From Pantoea cypripedii (lineage in GTDB: Bacteria; Pseudomonadota; Gammaproteobacteria; Enterobacterales; Enterobacteriaceae), in the NCBI RefSeq assembly GCF_011395035.1, contig NZ_CP024770.1, positions 949,618 through 1,013,617 on the forward strand: a DNA stretch of 64,000 bases. The letters run 5' to 3'. The position numbers and the translations under genes are program-made. The notes beneath the pieces were generated by a model, which did no database searches, was not told the origin of the DNA, and worked only from the letters and a program-made list of their open reading frames with translations. Each line of letters begins with the position of its first letter. The first letter of the stretch is position 1. Below are positions 45,189-54,094 of the stretch, in pieces.

Positions 45189-45587
45189 ATGTTAAAAATT
45201 ATCCCTAATGGCTCCGTACCCTCACGCAAAGGCCCGGAAGAGTATTTCACCGGCACGGTGCGTCTTGATGCGCCATTCAGTGGCACCGGGTCAGCACGTG
45301 TGGGCGGCGCAACCGTGACCTTTGAACCCGGTGCCCGTACCGCCTGGCACACCCATCCGCTCGGCCAGACGCTGATCATCACTCACGGCCAGGGCTGGAT
45401 TCAGTGTGAAGGTGAAGAGACCGTGGTGATGAATCAGGGTGATATCATTTTTATCCCGGAAGGTGTGAAACACTGGCACGGTGCTACCCCTGACAATGCC
45501 ATGACACATATCGCCATCGCCGAATCTGTCAACGGCAGCCCGGTTGACTGGATGGAAAAAGTCACCGATGAACAATACAAAAAGTAA
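45189..45587 (+). CDS. Cupin-domain protein, hydroxynitrile-lyase-like
   Basis: Start at 45189 (MLKIIPNGSV) with AAGGAA upstream; 132 residues, a single cupin domain. The metal-ligand pattern is complete: H-T-H in RTAWHTHPLGQTL, Gln, and later H in KHWHGATP. GTVRLDAPF and ESVNGSPVDWMEKVTDEQYKK line up with the bacterial cupin hydroxynitrile lyases ((R)-selective, Mn-dependent) that cleave mandelonitrile to benzaldehyde and HCN. Many such proteins are annotated only as cupins, so activity is inferred. Downstream of the efflux gene. Confidence 0.75.
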   Translation: MLKIIPNGSVPSRKGPEEYFTGTVRLDAPFSGTGSARVGGATVTFEPGARTAWHTHPLGQTLIITHGQGWIQCEGEETVVMNQGDIIFIPEGVKHWHGATPDNAMTHIAIAESVNGSPVDWMEKVTDEQYKK

Positions 45588-45614
45588 AAAAAACCTCTGA
45601 AACTGCTCAGAAAA

Positions 45615-45650
45615 CCTGCTGCCCGGTCACCTGCCGGGCAGGATACTTTT
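45615..45650 (+). terminator. Terminator after cupin gene
   Basis: CTGCCCGG/CCGGGCAG stem, followed by ATACTTTTCC, 28 bases after the stop. Confidence 0.6.
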
Positions 45651-45783
45651 CCAGAAATAACAGTCACCTGACAGAGTGACGCACCAGAAAGTAGCCTGGT
45701 TCTCTCCGAATTTTCCAATAGTGCCCCAAAACTGTGCTACAAAAGCATGGCTGCAATCTGATGACATTAACCCGGGGAACGAG

Positions 45784-46005
45784 ATGAAAAGCGTAAAAGC
45801 CACATCAATTCGTGAGGTGAACGATAAGCTGCACAACGGTGAATCCAAAGAAGTTGTTATCGATTTCGATATCAGCAGTGATGACTTCTTTGCTCTCTCC
45901 GATTACTGGTGCGAACGTGGGGCAAAGATCAAAAAAGAAGGTGATCGATTTAAAATAAAACTGGGCAAAACCAGTATCCCTGAGCCTCCCGAAGCAAAAA
46001 AATAA
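45784..46005 (+). CDS. Small acidic/basic hypothetical protein
   Basis: Start at 45784 (MKSVKATSIR) has GGGGA upstream; 73 residues. Soluble, with one Cys (YWCERG) and a proline-rich tail SIPEPPEAKK. No family recognised. It precedes the effector-like locus but is on the opposite strand. Confidence 0.5.
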   Translation: MKSVKATSIREVNDKLHNGESKEVVIDFDISSDDFFALSDYWCERGAKIKKEGDRFKIKLGKTSIPEPPEAKK

Positions 46006-46155
46006 TATCATCCTGCCTATCGCTCATTGGCGCAGGGACGCGTCAATTTCATATCTAACTTTCTGGTAAACCCGATTTTTATTTAAAAAAAATTTAAGAG
46101 CCTTCCGTTCGTCAGACACCAACGCTGTAATCCAGCCGAACTGGAGGAGCTAATC

Positions 46156-46221
46156 ATGGAAAACATAGCGGTAAAAGAGAACATCAATTTGCACATCTTA
46201 GAAAAAAGTGCTGTTAAATGA
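46156..46221 (+). CDS. 21-residue peptide ORF with strong ribosome site
   Basis: GGAGGAGC sits seven bases before ATG 46156; the frame encodes MENIAVKENINLHILEKSAVK and then stops inside a hairpin. Whether it is translated is unknown. The unusually strong Shine-Dalgarno is the main evidence. Confidence 0.35.
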   Translation: MENIAVKENINLHILEKSAVK

Positions 46222-46245
46222 TTCAGAGTCACTCCTGAATCATTT
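46216..46245. terminator. Hairpin between the small ORF and the effector-like locus
   Basis: AAATGATTCAG/CTGAATCATTT with an eight-base loop. It may serve both convergent transcripts. Confidence 0.6.
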
Positions 46246-46257
46246 AATCAAACTATA

Positions 46258-47721
46258 TCAGTCAGCAAGAAGGGCTTGCCTGGTTTTCTTATTCTTTTTA
46301 GAAGGCGGTGAGGCAGTCGATGAAGATTCTGCTGATATCTGTCTTTCCAGCTCCTGCCTGTCCGATTCTTCTTCCACGGGTGCAAGTATAGGCTCAGGAT
46401 TTGTAGCCAATCCACCCCAGCCACTTTCTTCTAATTCATTAACGATACCGGAACCGATAGTATTTATCGCCTTAAAGGCAGCCAGATAATCTTCAAGAGC
46501 ATCTGCATAAATACCTTTCTCACATTGCTCCAACACAGAAAATAAAAGGTCCTCATATTCTTCTTCTACACCGCTCTCCAATAATTTAATAGTTTTATCC
46601 CAGAGTTTATGTAAGTCTTTAACCAAGGCAGGACGGGATATATTATCAGAAATATCTCGCCGAAGTTTACCCTCACCTATCATTGAAGAAATGTTATGAC
46701 CAGCGGAGCGGGCCATACTGGCAGCATCACTACTCGCCCCTTTGATAGCTGCATCAGCCAAAGTGCGAACAAAAAGACTATCAGTAGCAACATCTGATGA
46801 TCCAGGTATTGGTTCAATACGGACTTGTCGTGATTCCCATTCTGCTGCTTTAACCGCATTACTTTCATTTGCTACAGCAAGCATATCTGCGGCTAATCTA
46901 TTTAAATTCCTCACATATAATGGCTCAGGTCTGTGTTGTTTTGCTGTGGCAATTCTATCAGCAGAAACTTTACTCTTCACGTAATTCCGTCGAAAAGCCA
47001 CAATTGCATTCTTTTGCTTTTCATATCTTTCATTATCTTCCAATTGAGTTTCTCGCAGCATTTCGGGTGTAATCTCCCGATGACCAAACTCGTCCCCACC
47101 TAATTTCTGAGCAATCTTTTCAGCTTCATTCCTTATCTTATTAAATGATGCAATTTTCCTATGCTTAACAGCCATTAAATTACCAGTTTCTAAAGTATCA
47201 CTGGATTGTTTATAAAATGCGAGTGGCAAGTGATCTCGTAACTTACCTTTTCGCGCAGCAGTGAGTTTGGGGAAAACAGAACGTTCATACACGCTATCGA
47301 CCCTTTCATAAAAGTTGCTTTTCTCTGAGTTCGCTCGTTCTATACTGGGAACGCAGGAACTTTTAGACATGGAATCAATTAAATCAGATCGAGTGCCCTC
47401 ATCTTTCTGAGCGAGTTGTTCCATTAAGCGGGTCAACCTTACCCCAGCAGGTTTCAACATAAGTTGAGGAATGACGGCCATAATAAATTCTTTAGCTTTT
47501 GCTGGGAACAAAGCAGAACAGATATTTTTGGCAGAAACAGAGCCATCTTTTAATAAATCAAGCAGGTCATTTGCGAGGTCTTCAAGTAGTAATCCACAAC
47601 TTGTTACCGACTGACCACTGAGAATACCCTCAGCCAGACGTTTCGCTACATCCGCTTCACCCAGCCAGTTGAGGAAGGTATCTGGGCCAAACTCTTTGGC
47701 CTTCTTCAGTGCCTTCTGCAT
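46258..47721 (-). CDS. Effector-like protein, C-terminal piece
   Basis: 487 residues from an ATG inside the end of the middle piece. Largely helical and charged with no recognised domain, ending in a lysine-rich tail KKNKKTRQALLAD. The in-frame TGA five codons upstream separates it from the rest. Confidence 0.5.
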   Translation of the reverse strand: MQKALKKAKEFGPDTFLNWLGEADVAKRLAEGILSGQSVTSCGLLLEDLANDLLDLLKDGSVSAKNICSALFPAKAKEFIMAVIPQLMLKPAGVRLTRLMEQLAQKDEGTRSDLIDSMSKSSCVPSIERANSEKSNFYERVDSVYERSVFPKLTAARKGKLRDHLPLAFYKQSSDTLETGNLMAVKHRKIASFNKIRNEAEKIAQKLGGDEFGHREITPEMLRETQLEDNERYEKQKNAIVAFRRNYVKSKVSADRIATAKQHRPEPLYVRNLNRLAADMLAVANESNAVKAAEWESRQVRIEPIPGSSDVATDSLFVRTLADAAIKGASSDAASMARSAGHNISSMIGEGKLRRDISDNISRPALVKDLHKLWDKTIKLLESGVEEEYEDLLFSVLEQCEKGIYADALEDYLAAFKAINTIGSGIVNELEESGWGGLATNPEPILAPVEEESDRQELERQISAESSSTASPPSKKNKKTRQALLAD

Positions 47722-48092
47722 ATCTTCAGCGGGTCAAGAGAATCGAGTGCATCTCTTACTGGTGGAGATAATTCCTTAGTAGGTTTATTTGTCGGTTCCT
47801 CTTTTTGTTCTTTATCATAAATGTATTCAGGAAATATCTGTATTTTATTCCCCTCAACTACTGCATCAACCCACTCAGGAGAAACTGGACTTATCCACCT
47901 CATATTACACATTATAAGTTTCCCATCACTTTCCCACTCAACCATTTTCTCTCTGAATTTGGATGTGTAATCACTTGCTTTACATGCAATATTTGCCCAT
48001 GGGTCTACAACCCAGCACTTGCCATAATCCGAAAAATGAACGGAATCTTTGGCTCCAACTGGTGGTTGTCCGACCAGAGTAAATGCATGCAA
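47706..48092 (-). CDS. Effector-like protein, middle piece with His and Asp of the active site
   Basis: The open frame actually runs from the G7 tract through this segment. HAFTLVG carries the presumed catalytic His and WVVDPWAN the Asp. A 16-base overlap with the following piece shows no good ribosome site, favouring a broken gene over separate cistrons. Confidence 0.45.
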   Translation of the reverse strand: MHAFTLVGQPPVGAKDSVHFSDYGKCWVVDPWANIACKASDYTSKFREKMVEWESDGKLIMCNMRWISPVSPEWVDAVVEGNKIQIFPEYIYDKEQKEEPTNKPTKELSPPVRDALDSLDPLKICRRH

Positions 48093-48108
48093 TCGATTAT
48101 CAGCAATT

Positions 48109-49077
48109 TTATACCTTCTTGCGTACCCCCCCGCATTTATTAATTATCTGCTCAGCAATGCCAGACATTTCATCACAATTACCCATCCCTAATTTCATAA
48201 ACGGTGTGAGGTCAAAAGGAGTATCACTTGAATATACCTTATCCTGCAAGGCATGTGCCTCGGGGTGTGCTTGACGTTGACGATTAACACTTTCCGGCAC
48301 CTGTGGTTTCATTTTATTATAACTTTTCAATGCATCTCTTTTGAAACGACTTCTTATTATAGTATTTGTTGTTTCGGCCAGATATTCATTGTGGTTTTCA
48401 TCTAAGGACCTAACATTTCCATAGCCATTAATATTTGGCATTCTATAATCGTCAGATAATAATGAGTCGTTGGATGAACCAGGCAAGTTATTTCTATTTT
48501 CATTTTCGCTCCGTTGGCTCTCTCTTTGATTCTTGCAATCACGAACGAAGCGGGTAATATTTGAATTACTTGCATAAATCGGATCGAGCAATGAATTTAT
48601 CAATGAATCCGGTATCATAGATAAATCTATGCCACTATCTCTAATTGAATCAACCAACCCATTAATTATTTGCGTTTGTTGGTTAGGTGTTAACTGTCCA
48701 TTGTTAGTTACAACGGAAGCAAGGCTGACATCATCAGATCCATTTAAGTATCTTTCAATCTCAACATCTGTCCATTGCTGTTGCAAGCCTGAACTCACTG
48801 CCGCGCTAATATCAATATCGCTTAAGTCGATACCAGAAAAATCAATAGGTGACTCGGGATCAAAATCTCTGATTAACTGACCAAGTGCATTAGATCTCTG
48901 GTTAGTAACTAATTCACGTTCATAATCACCCAAGTGATCAGGTATCGGTTGTCTTAACAGATTCAATGGCTCACCGCCTGAGGATGTTGAAGGCGATGAG
49001 TATCCCTGATTGAAGGAAGTTGAAGCTGTACTGTCTGAAAAACTATATGTTTGATTACTGTTGACTGTTGGATTCAT
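48109..49077 (-). CDS. Effector-like protein, N-terminal piece
   Basis: 322 residues. First ~40 residues are Ser/Thr/Asn-rich and low-complexity (MNPTVNSNQTYSFSDSTAST), like type III secretion signals. The piece ends just past the catalytic-type GNCDEM cysteine (301) where the frame breaks after KCGG. Confidence 0.55.
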   Translation of the reverse strand: MNPTVNSNQTYSFSDSTASTSFNQGYSSPSTSSGGEPLNLLRQPIPDHLGDYERELVTNQRSNALGQLIRDFDPESPIDFSGIDLSDIDISAAVSSGLQQQWTDVEIERYLNGSDDVSLASVVTNNGQLTPNQQTQIINGLVDSIRDSGIDLSMIPDSLINSLLDPIYASNSNITRFVRDCKNQRESQRSENENRNNLPGSSNDSLLSDDYRMPNINGYGNVRSLDENHNEYLAETTNTIIRSRFKRDALKSYNKMKPQVPESVNRQRQAHPEAHALQDKVYSSDTPFDLTPFMKLGMGNCDEMSGIAEQIINKCGGVRKKV

Positions 49078-49335
49078 TTCATTTTACCTTTAATTTAATT
49101 AGGTAAAATGTATTTGAATCATTTTTTTCAGCTTTCGTTTCCTGTCAGGAATTTATAGATTCTGTGCAAAAATAGCCTATTCGCTAGCTATAAGAACGCG
49201 TCCTGCTGCCTGAACGGGACACGGAGATTTTTCAATCCTCCCCCTTCCAGCTCCAACATAAATCCCTCCGATACACTTTCTATTGATTAAGCCTCTGTTA
49301 TCTTTGAGGCTTCACTTTTTACAGGACGCCTGGTA

Positions 49336-50595
49336 ATGACTACCCCTTCTGGCGATAAAAAATACCTGCCTCGTCTGGCAGCCGTGGTAATAACGGGATT
49401 GCTTGCCGGGCTGGCAGGAATGCTACTCGCCATGATTTTACACAGCATTCAGCATCTCGCTTTTGGCTACAGCATGGACCGGGTCATCAGCCCGGAATCT
49501 TTTCTGCAAGGGGTGACGGATTCAGAACATCTGCGCCGTATTGCGGCGATTGTGACCGGTGGCCTCGTCGCCGGGTGTGGCTGGTGGCTGCTCGGGCGCT
49601 ATGGGCGTAAACGGGTTTCGGTCGCTGCGGCTGTTGCGCCATCTGGTGCCAGGATGCCGATGGGGACCACCACCCTGCACGCTTTGCTGCAAATCATCAC
49701 CGTCGCACTGGGATCTCCGCTGGGGCGTGAAGTCGCACCACGGGAAATGGGGGCGCTGGCGGGGGGATTTATGGCTCGCCGGGTAGGATTGGATCCCGAC
49801 GAAACCCGCACGCTGATTGCCTGTGGTGCCGGTGCAGGCCTGGCGGCGGTGTACAACGTGCCGCTGGCCGGAGCGCTGTTCAGCCTTGAAGTGCTGCTGC
49901 TGTCGTTCAGCTGGGAGAAAGCGCTGGCCGCCATCATCACCTCCGCCATCGCGGCCTGGACGGCAACGCTGGGGCTGGGCAACGAATCGCAATATCACTT
50001 TACCTCTGGCACCCTGTCCCACTCCTTCCTGGCGTGGGCGATTGTTGCGGGTCCGGTGTTGGGCTGTGCCGCCTGGCTGTTTCGTAAAAGCACCGGTGCC
50101 GCGCGCGCCGGTGTGCGGTCAAACTGGCAGATGCCAGTTTTCTGTTTGCTGGCCTTCGCGCTGCTCGCCGTTCTCAGCCTTCATTTCCCCCAGTTGCCGG
50201 GCAACGGTAAAGGACCGATGCAGCTGGCCCTGAGCGACAATCTAGATTATCGCGATGCGGCGTTACTGCTCGGGCTGAAAATGGTCGTCATTCTGGCGGT
50301 GCTACGGGGCGGAGCCGAAGGTGGGTTACTCACTCCAGGATTGACCGTCGGGGGACTGCTGAGCCTGCTGCTGTGCTTCCTCTGGCAGCTGGCCTTCCCC
50401 GGAGGGGATAACGGCAGCTTTGCGCTGGTGGGCGGTGCCGCATTCCTCGCCGCATCAATGCAGATGCCGCTGACCGCCGTGACGCTGGTGATGGAGTTTA
50501 CCCACATGGATCATGACTATTTTGTTCCCGCCCTGCTGTGCGCCGCTGGCGCTTTTATTACCTGCCGGGTACTGGAGAAAAAACACGCTTTCTGA
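49336..50595 (+). CDS. ClC-family chloride channel/transporter with atypical filter motif
   Basis: 419 residues with about 10-11 membrane helices; GGxLAxAACGxxxGxxAAxxNVPLAG-like region at GAGAGLAAVYNVPLAGALF is the ClC hallmark. The usual GREGPTVQ is here GREVAPREMG, keeping the gating Glu but changing what follows, and the GSGIP motif is replaced by PSGARMP. Cytoplasmic CBS domains are absent. May transport chloride or another anion such as fluoride; unclear. Confidence 0.82.
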   Translation: MTTPSGDKKYLPRLAAVVITGLLAGLAGMLLAMILHSIQHLAFGYSMDRVISPESFLQGVTDSEHLRRIAAIVTGGLVAGCGWWLLGRYGRKRVSVAAAVAPSGARMPMGTTTLHALLQIITVALGSPLGREVAPREMGALAGGFMARRVGLDPDETRTLIACGAGAGLAAVYNVPLAGALFSLEVLLLSFSWEKALAAIITSAIAAWTATLGLGNESQYHFTSGTLSHSFLAWAIVAGPVLGCAAWLFRKSTGAARAGVRSNWQMPVFCLLAFALLAVLSLHFPQLPGNGKGPMQLALSDNLDYRDAALLLGLKMVVILAVLRGGAEGGLLTPGLTVGGLLSLLLCFLWQLAFPGGDNGSFALVGGAAFLAASMQMPLTAVTLVMEFTHMDHDYFVPALLCAAGAFITCRVLEKKHAF

Positions 50596-50618
50596 TGAGT
50601 GCAAATCTGCGGGCGATC

Positions 50619-50642
50619 TGTAGCGACGCAATTTATTGCGCG
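50619..50642. repeat. Single degenerate REP-like half-element (copy 2)
   Basis: TGTAGCGACGCAATTTATTGCGCG matches the family core with several changes and no inverted partner. It overlaps the last codons and stop of the leftward LysR gene. Confidence 0.55.
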
Positions 50643-51550
50643 TTTTTATCCCAGCGTTGTTGCCCAGCCCGGTTCAGCCGCCAGACCAGGGTTTGCCGGG
50701 CATGAGCAATCCTTGGCTGTCGCAGTGCACTGGGCAGCCAGACCAGGTTATAACGAATGTCGGTATCCCCCACAGGGGCATGCAGGGTGACCAATTCGCC
50801 ATTGTCGATATGCTCCTGGCACAAAAAAAGCGGCATCACCGACCAGCCAAATCCCTGCAGCAACAGACTGCGCAGACCGCGTAAATCCTGGCCGACCAGC
50901 GCCGGCAACAGGGTTTGGTATTTGATGCGATTTTTATCCAGCCAATGATCGATCAGCGAAAGTTCAAGGTTGTACGCCAGCAGCGGTTCCCGCAGCAGAC
51001 CCGCCGCACAATCGTGGCTGGTATGGATCCGCTGTGCCACCTCGGGTGCGGCTACCGCCACCACCTTATCGGTAAAAATGACTTCTCCTTTAAGACGACT
51101 GTCCGTGACAGGATGCGCGGTGATCCCTAAATCGCAGTGGCCTTCAATCACCATTTGCGCCACCAGCGGGCCATCACCGGTATGCATATGCACCCGGATC
51201 CCGCTCTCCAGCAACGGCAGCAGCTCCCCGGCCAGTTTATCCGCCATAAAATCGGCGTGTCCGATGATCTGCAGGGTGCCACTGACATCCATCGAACGCG
51301 CCCTGGCCGAAGCAAGTGCCGATTCGGCGGTATCGAGGGAGTTGCCAATATCCGCTGCCAAATCCTCCGCTGCTGGCGTGGGCATCACCCCTTGTGGCTG
51401 ACGTTCAAATAACGGTCGCCCGATCGCCACTTCCAGGCCGCTGATATGCTGCGATACCGCAGGTTGCGTCAGGTTCAGCGCTCTGGCCGCACCGGAGATT
51501 GATCGCTGACGGTAAACTTCCATAAAAGTGCGCAAACGAACCAGTGACAT
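50633..51550 (-). CDS. LysR-type regulator divergent from aldehyde dehydrogenase
   Basis: 305 residues. HTH SISGAARALNLTQPAVSQHISGLE and effector domain. Transcribed away from the dehydrogenase gene across a 110-base spacer, so likely controls it. The C-terminus is set inside a REP-like element. Confidence 0.86.
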   Translation of the reverse strand: MSLVRLRTFMEVYRQRSISGAARALNLTQPAVSQHISGLEVAIGRPLFERQPQGVMPTPAAEDLAADIGNSLDTAESALASARARSMDVSGTLQIIGHADFMADKLAGELLPLLESGIRVHMHTGDGPLVAQMVIEGHCDLGITAHPVTDSRLKGEVIFTDKVVAVAAPEVAQRIHTSHDCAAGLLREPLLAYNLELSLIDHWLDKNRIKYQTLLPALVGQDLRGLRSLLLQGFGWSVMPLFLCQEHIDNGELVTLHAPVGDTDIRYNLVWLPSALRQPRIAHARQTLVWRLNRAGQQRWDKNAQ

Positions 51551-51660
51551 ACGACCCCATAAATTAATTTATACCCCCACGAAAATAGCCTTGTTAGCCA
51601 CGGAAAACCAGCGCGATTAAGCTTGTCGCATCTTAAGTAAACGTATTCAGACAGGAAAAG

Positions 51661-53085
51661 ATGATGAACAACGCTCCCCATGATCAGCAGCTCCAGCACA
51701 TCCTGGAAACGATGAAAAACGCCCATCTGCAGGCAGGTCCGGCTTCAGCTGCATTACGTCGTGACCGTTTGATGCGCAGCATCGCGCTGATCCGTGATAA
51801 CCATGCTGCCATCAGCGCCGCGATCAGTGCTGACTTCGGCCATCGCAGCCTGTACCAGACCATGGCGGCTGACCTGGTCACTACCATCAACATGCTGCAA
51901 CATTCCGCCGATAATCTGGCGCAATGGATGGAACCGGAAGCAGCCGACGTTCCCGTTCCGGGCATGCAGGCATGGATTGCACCGCAGCCACTTGGCGTAG
52001 TGGGCATCATCAGTCCGTGGAATTTTCCCATCAACCTCGCTTTCGGTCCGCTGGCGGGCGTATTTGCTGCCGGTAACACCGCGATGCTGAAACCCTCGGA
52101 GCTGACGCCGAAGACCTCCGAGCTGCTGGCTGAACTGGTTGCGCGCTACTTCGACCCACAGGAACTGACCGTGGTACTGGGTGATGCCGATGTCGGACAG
52201 GCGTTCAGCCGTTTGCCGTTTGATCACCTGGTCTTTACCGGCAGCACCGCCGTGGGTAAACACGTGATGCGTGCCGCCGCAGAGAACCTGGTGCCGGTGA
52301 CGCTGGAGCTGGGGGGTAAATCGCCGGTGGTGCTGGATGTGGATGCCGATCCGGCGCTGGCAGCGGCCAGAACCATGACCATTAAAACCTTTAACGCCGG
52401 ACAGATCTGTATTTCCCCGGATTATCTGCTGCTGCCGCAGCAGGCGGAAGCGGCATTCGTGACGGCGGCCAGCGACTTTATGCGCCAGGCATTTCCGACT
52501 GTCCAGACAAACCCGGATTACACGGCGATTATCAGCGACCGCCATTATCAGCGCCTGATCGCGGTGCTCGACGATGCGAAAAGTAAAGGCGCACGGGTGG
52601 TCAGCCTGGCGCCTGTGGGTGAACCGGATTTTGATGCCCGCAGCAGAAAAATCGCGCCGCATCTGGTGCTCGATGTCAGCGACGAGATGCTGATTATGCA
52701 GGAAGAGATCTTTGGCCCTTTGCTGCCAGTGAAAACCTATGCGACCTCCGCCAGTGAAGCCATTGCATACATCAATGCGCATCCGCGCCCGCTGGCTGCT
52801 TACTTTTTTGGTAACGACCCGCTGCGTCAACAGCAGATGGCACAACAAACAACATCGGGTGCACTGGTCATCAATGATGTCATGACCCATGCTTCTCTCG
52901 ACAGTTTACCGTTCGGTGGTGTTGGCGCGTCAGGTATCGGTGCTTACCACGGCATTCACGGTTTCCGTCGCTTCAGCCACGCCAAACCGGTGGTGATTCA
53001 GGACGAGGCGGGCACCACCAACCTGCGGCTGCGTGCGCCTTATCAGGAAAAAACGGCCATCATCGCCTCTATGCTTGATCAGTAA
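51661..53085 (+). CDS. Aldehyde dehydrogenase, coniferyl-aldehyde-dehydrogenase-like
   Basis: 474 residues; AGGAAAAG precedes two adjacent ATGs. GVVGIISPWNFPINLAFGPLAGVFAAGNT (cofactor/substrate site), Glu in LELGGKSPVV and catalytic Cys in NAGQICISPDY are all present. The whole pattern, with SDFGHRSLYQTM near the N-terminus, is that of the coniferyl aldehyde dehydrogenase branch that oxidises lignin-type and related aldehydes with NAD(P)+. The PfpI-like gene follows by 26 bases, suggesting an operon. Confidence 0.87.
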   Translation: MMNNAPHDQQLQHILETMKNAHLQAGPASAALRRDRLMRSIALIRDNHAAISAAISADFGHRSLYQTMAADLVTTINMLQHSADNLAQWMEPEAADVPVPGMQAWIAPQPLGVVGIISPWNFPINLAFGPLAGVFAAGNTAMLKPSELTPKTSELLAELVARYFDPQELTVVLGDADVGQAFSRLPFDHLVFTGSTAVGKHVMRAAAENLVPVTLELGGKSPVVLDVDADPALAAARTMTIKTFNAGQICISPDYLLLPQQAEAAFVTAASDFMRQAFPTVQTNPDYTAIISDRHYQRLIAVLDDAKSKGARVVSLAPVGEPDFDARSRKIAPHLVLDVSDEMLIMQEEIFGPLLPVKTYATSASEAIAYINAHPRPLAAYFFGNDPLRQQQMAQQTTSGALVINDVMTHASLDSLPFGGVGASGIGAYHGIHGFRRFSHAKPVVIQDEAGTTNLRLRAPYQEKTAIIASMLDQ

Positions 53086-53111
53086 TTCACTACCTAACCT
53101 GAGGAGTTATC

Positions 53112-53795
53112 ATGAAAGTTTTAATGGTACTGACGTCCCACGAAGAACTGGGCAATACCGGTAAGAAAACCGGATTCTGGCTGGAAGAATTTGCTGCCCC
53201 TTATTACGTGTTTAAAGATGCAGGCGCAGAGATTGTGCTGGCCTCTCCGGCCGGTGGACAGCCACCACTGGATCCGAAAAGCGATCTGCCCGATTTTCAG
53301 ACCGCAATGACCGATCGCTTCAAAGCCGACCCGGCCGCGCAGCAGGCGCTGGCCACCACCGTCAAGCTGGACAGCGTTGATCAGGCAGCGTTCGACACCG
53401 TGTTTTATCCTGGTGGTCACGGTCCGCTGTGGGATCTGGCCGAGTCGGCCACATCCATTCAGTTGATTGAGTCTTTTGAACGCGCAGGTAAACCGATTGG
53501 CTTCGTATGCCATGCGCCGGGCGCACTGCGTCATGTCAAAGCCGCCAATGGCGAGCCGTTAGTGAAAGGGAAGCAGGTCACGGGTTTTACTAACAGCGAG
53601 GAAGCTGCGGTAGAACTGACTGACGTGGTACCGTTCCTGATTGAAGATGAATTTATTGCCCAGGGCGCGCATTACCAGAAAGGTGCCGACTGGATGCCGT
53701 TTGTGGTGGAAGATGGCAATCTGGTCACCGGACAAAACCCAGCCAGCTCCGAAGATGTCGCTAAACGCCTGCTGAGCAAACTGGCGAGTAAATAA
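53112..53795 (+). CDS. DJ-1/PfpI (type-1 glutamine amidotransferase-like) family protein
   Basis: 227 residues, start preceded by GAGGAG. Nucleophile elbow VCHAPGAL at about 143, with E in GLGNTGKKTGFWLEE-like N-terminus and His following the Cys, typical of Hsp31/YajL-like glyoxalase III or chaperone proteins. Next to an aldehyde dehydrogenase, a detoxifying role for glyoxals or reactive aldehydes is likely. Confidence 0.86.
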   Translation: MKVLMVLTSHEELGNTGKKTGFWLEEFAAPYYVFKDAGAEIVLASPAGGQPPLDPKSDLPDFQTAMTDRFKADPAAQQALATTVKLDSVDQAAFDTVFYPGGHGPLWDLAESATSIQLIESFERAGKPIGFVCHAPGALRHVKAANGEPLVKGKQVTGFTNSEEAAVELTDVVPFLIEDEFIAQGAHYQKGADWMPFVVEDGNLVTGQNPASSEDVAKRLLSKLASK

Positions 53796-53863
53796 AAACC
53801 ACGTTCGCTCAGATGGCTGATGACCCGACTGCAGGCCGGAACACAATCCCGGCCTGCATAAAC

Positions 53864-54094
53864 TCAGTATTGATAACCGGGTTTTTTAATTAACTCAGCT
53901 AAATGCGGTTTGATGATGGTGTCATAAACATCACTCTTCCATTGATCCGAGGTAATTTCATTCAATGCAATGGACACCGCATCATCTGTGGTGCCCAGAT
54001 TTTTTATCAGCGCAGCGGTAATATCCTCTGCCAGCGCTTCAAGCTGCTGTTCCGTCAGGTGACGTGGCAAACATTTAATATCTACATGTGGCAT
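53864..54094 (-). CDS. pptA: Tautomerase PptA (4-oxalocrotonate tautomerase family)
   Basis: 76 residues. Catalytic Pro1 after Met removal (MPHVDIKC), LTEQQLEALAEDITAALIKNLG and terminal IKKPGYQY match E. coli PptA (YdcE), a ring-keto/enol tautomerase. Convergent with the PfpI-like gene. Function in vivo not settled. Confidence 0.92.
   Translation of the reverse strand: MPHVDIKCLPRHLTEQQLEALAEDITAALIKNLGTTDDAVSIALNEITSDQWKSDVYDTIIKPHLAELIKKPGYQY

Larger units (their letters stand above)
46258..49077 (-). pseudogene. Secreted-effector-like cysteine hydrolase, interrupted by two frameshifts
   Basis: A single ancestral gene of about 940 codons now lies in three pieces (48109-49077, 47706-48092, 46258-47721). 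Piece 1 and piece 3 share one reading frame; piece 2 is in another. In the region of 48126-48132 a G7 tract (minus strand) carries one base too many; near 47731-47733 a CCC lacks one. Correcting both joins the frames with a continuous INKCGG-YARRYKIADNRLHAF and SLDPAEDMQKALKK. Catalytic-type residues are Cys301 in GNCDEM, a His about 29 residues on in RLHAFTLVG, and an Asp 28 further in VVDPWAN. Serine/Asn-rich N-terminus and AT-rich composition suggest a transferred secreted effector. Confidence 0.7.

Noticed and set aside
49078..49335. HrpL box upstream of the effector-like gene
   Set aside because: Looked for GGAACC-N15/16-CCAC on the minus strand; none seen. A type III link therefore rests only on protein features.
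51754..52890. 378-codon antisense ORF over the aldehyde dehydrogenase
   Set aside because: Shadow frame; the sense gene has complete catalytic motifs.
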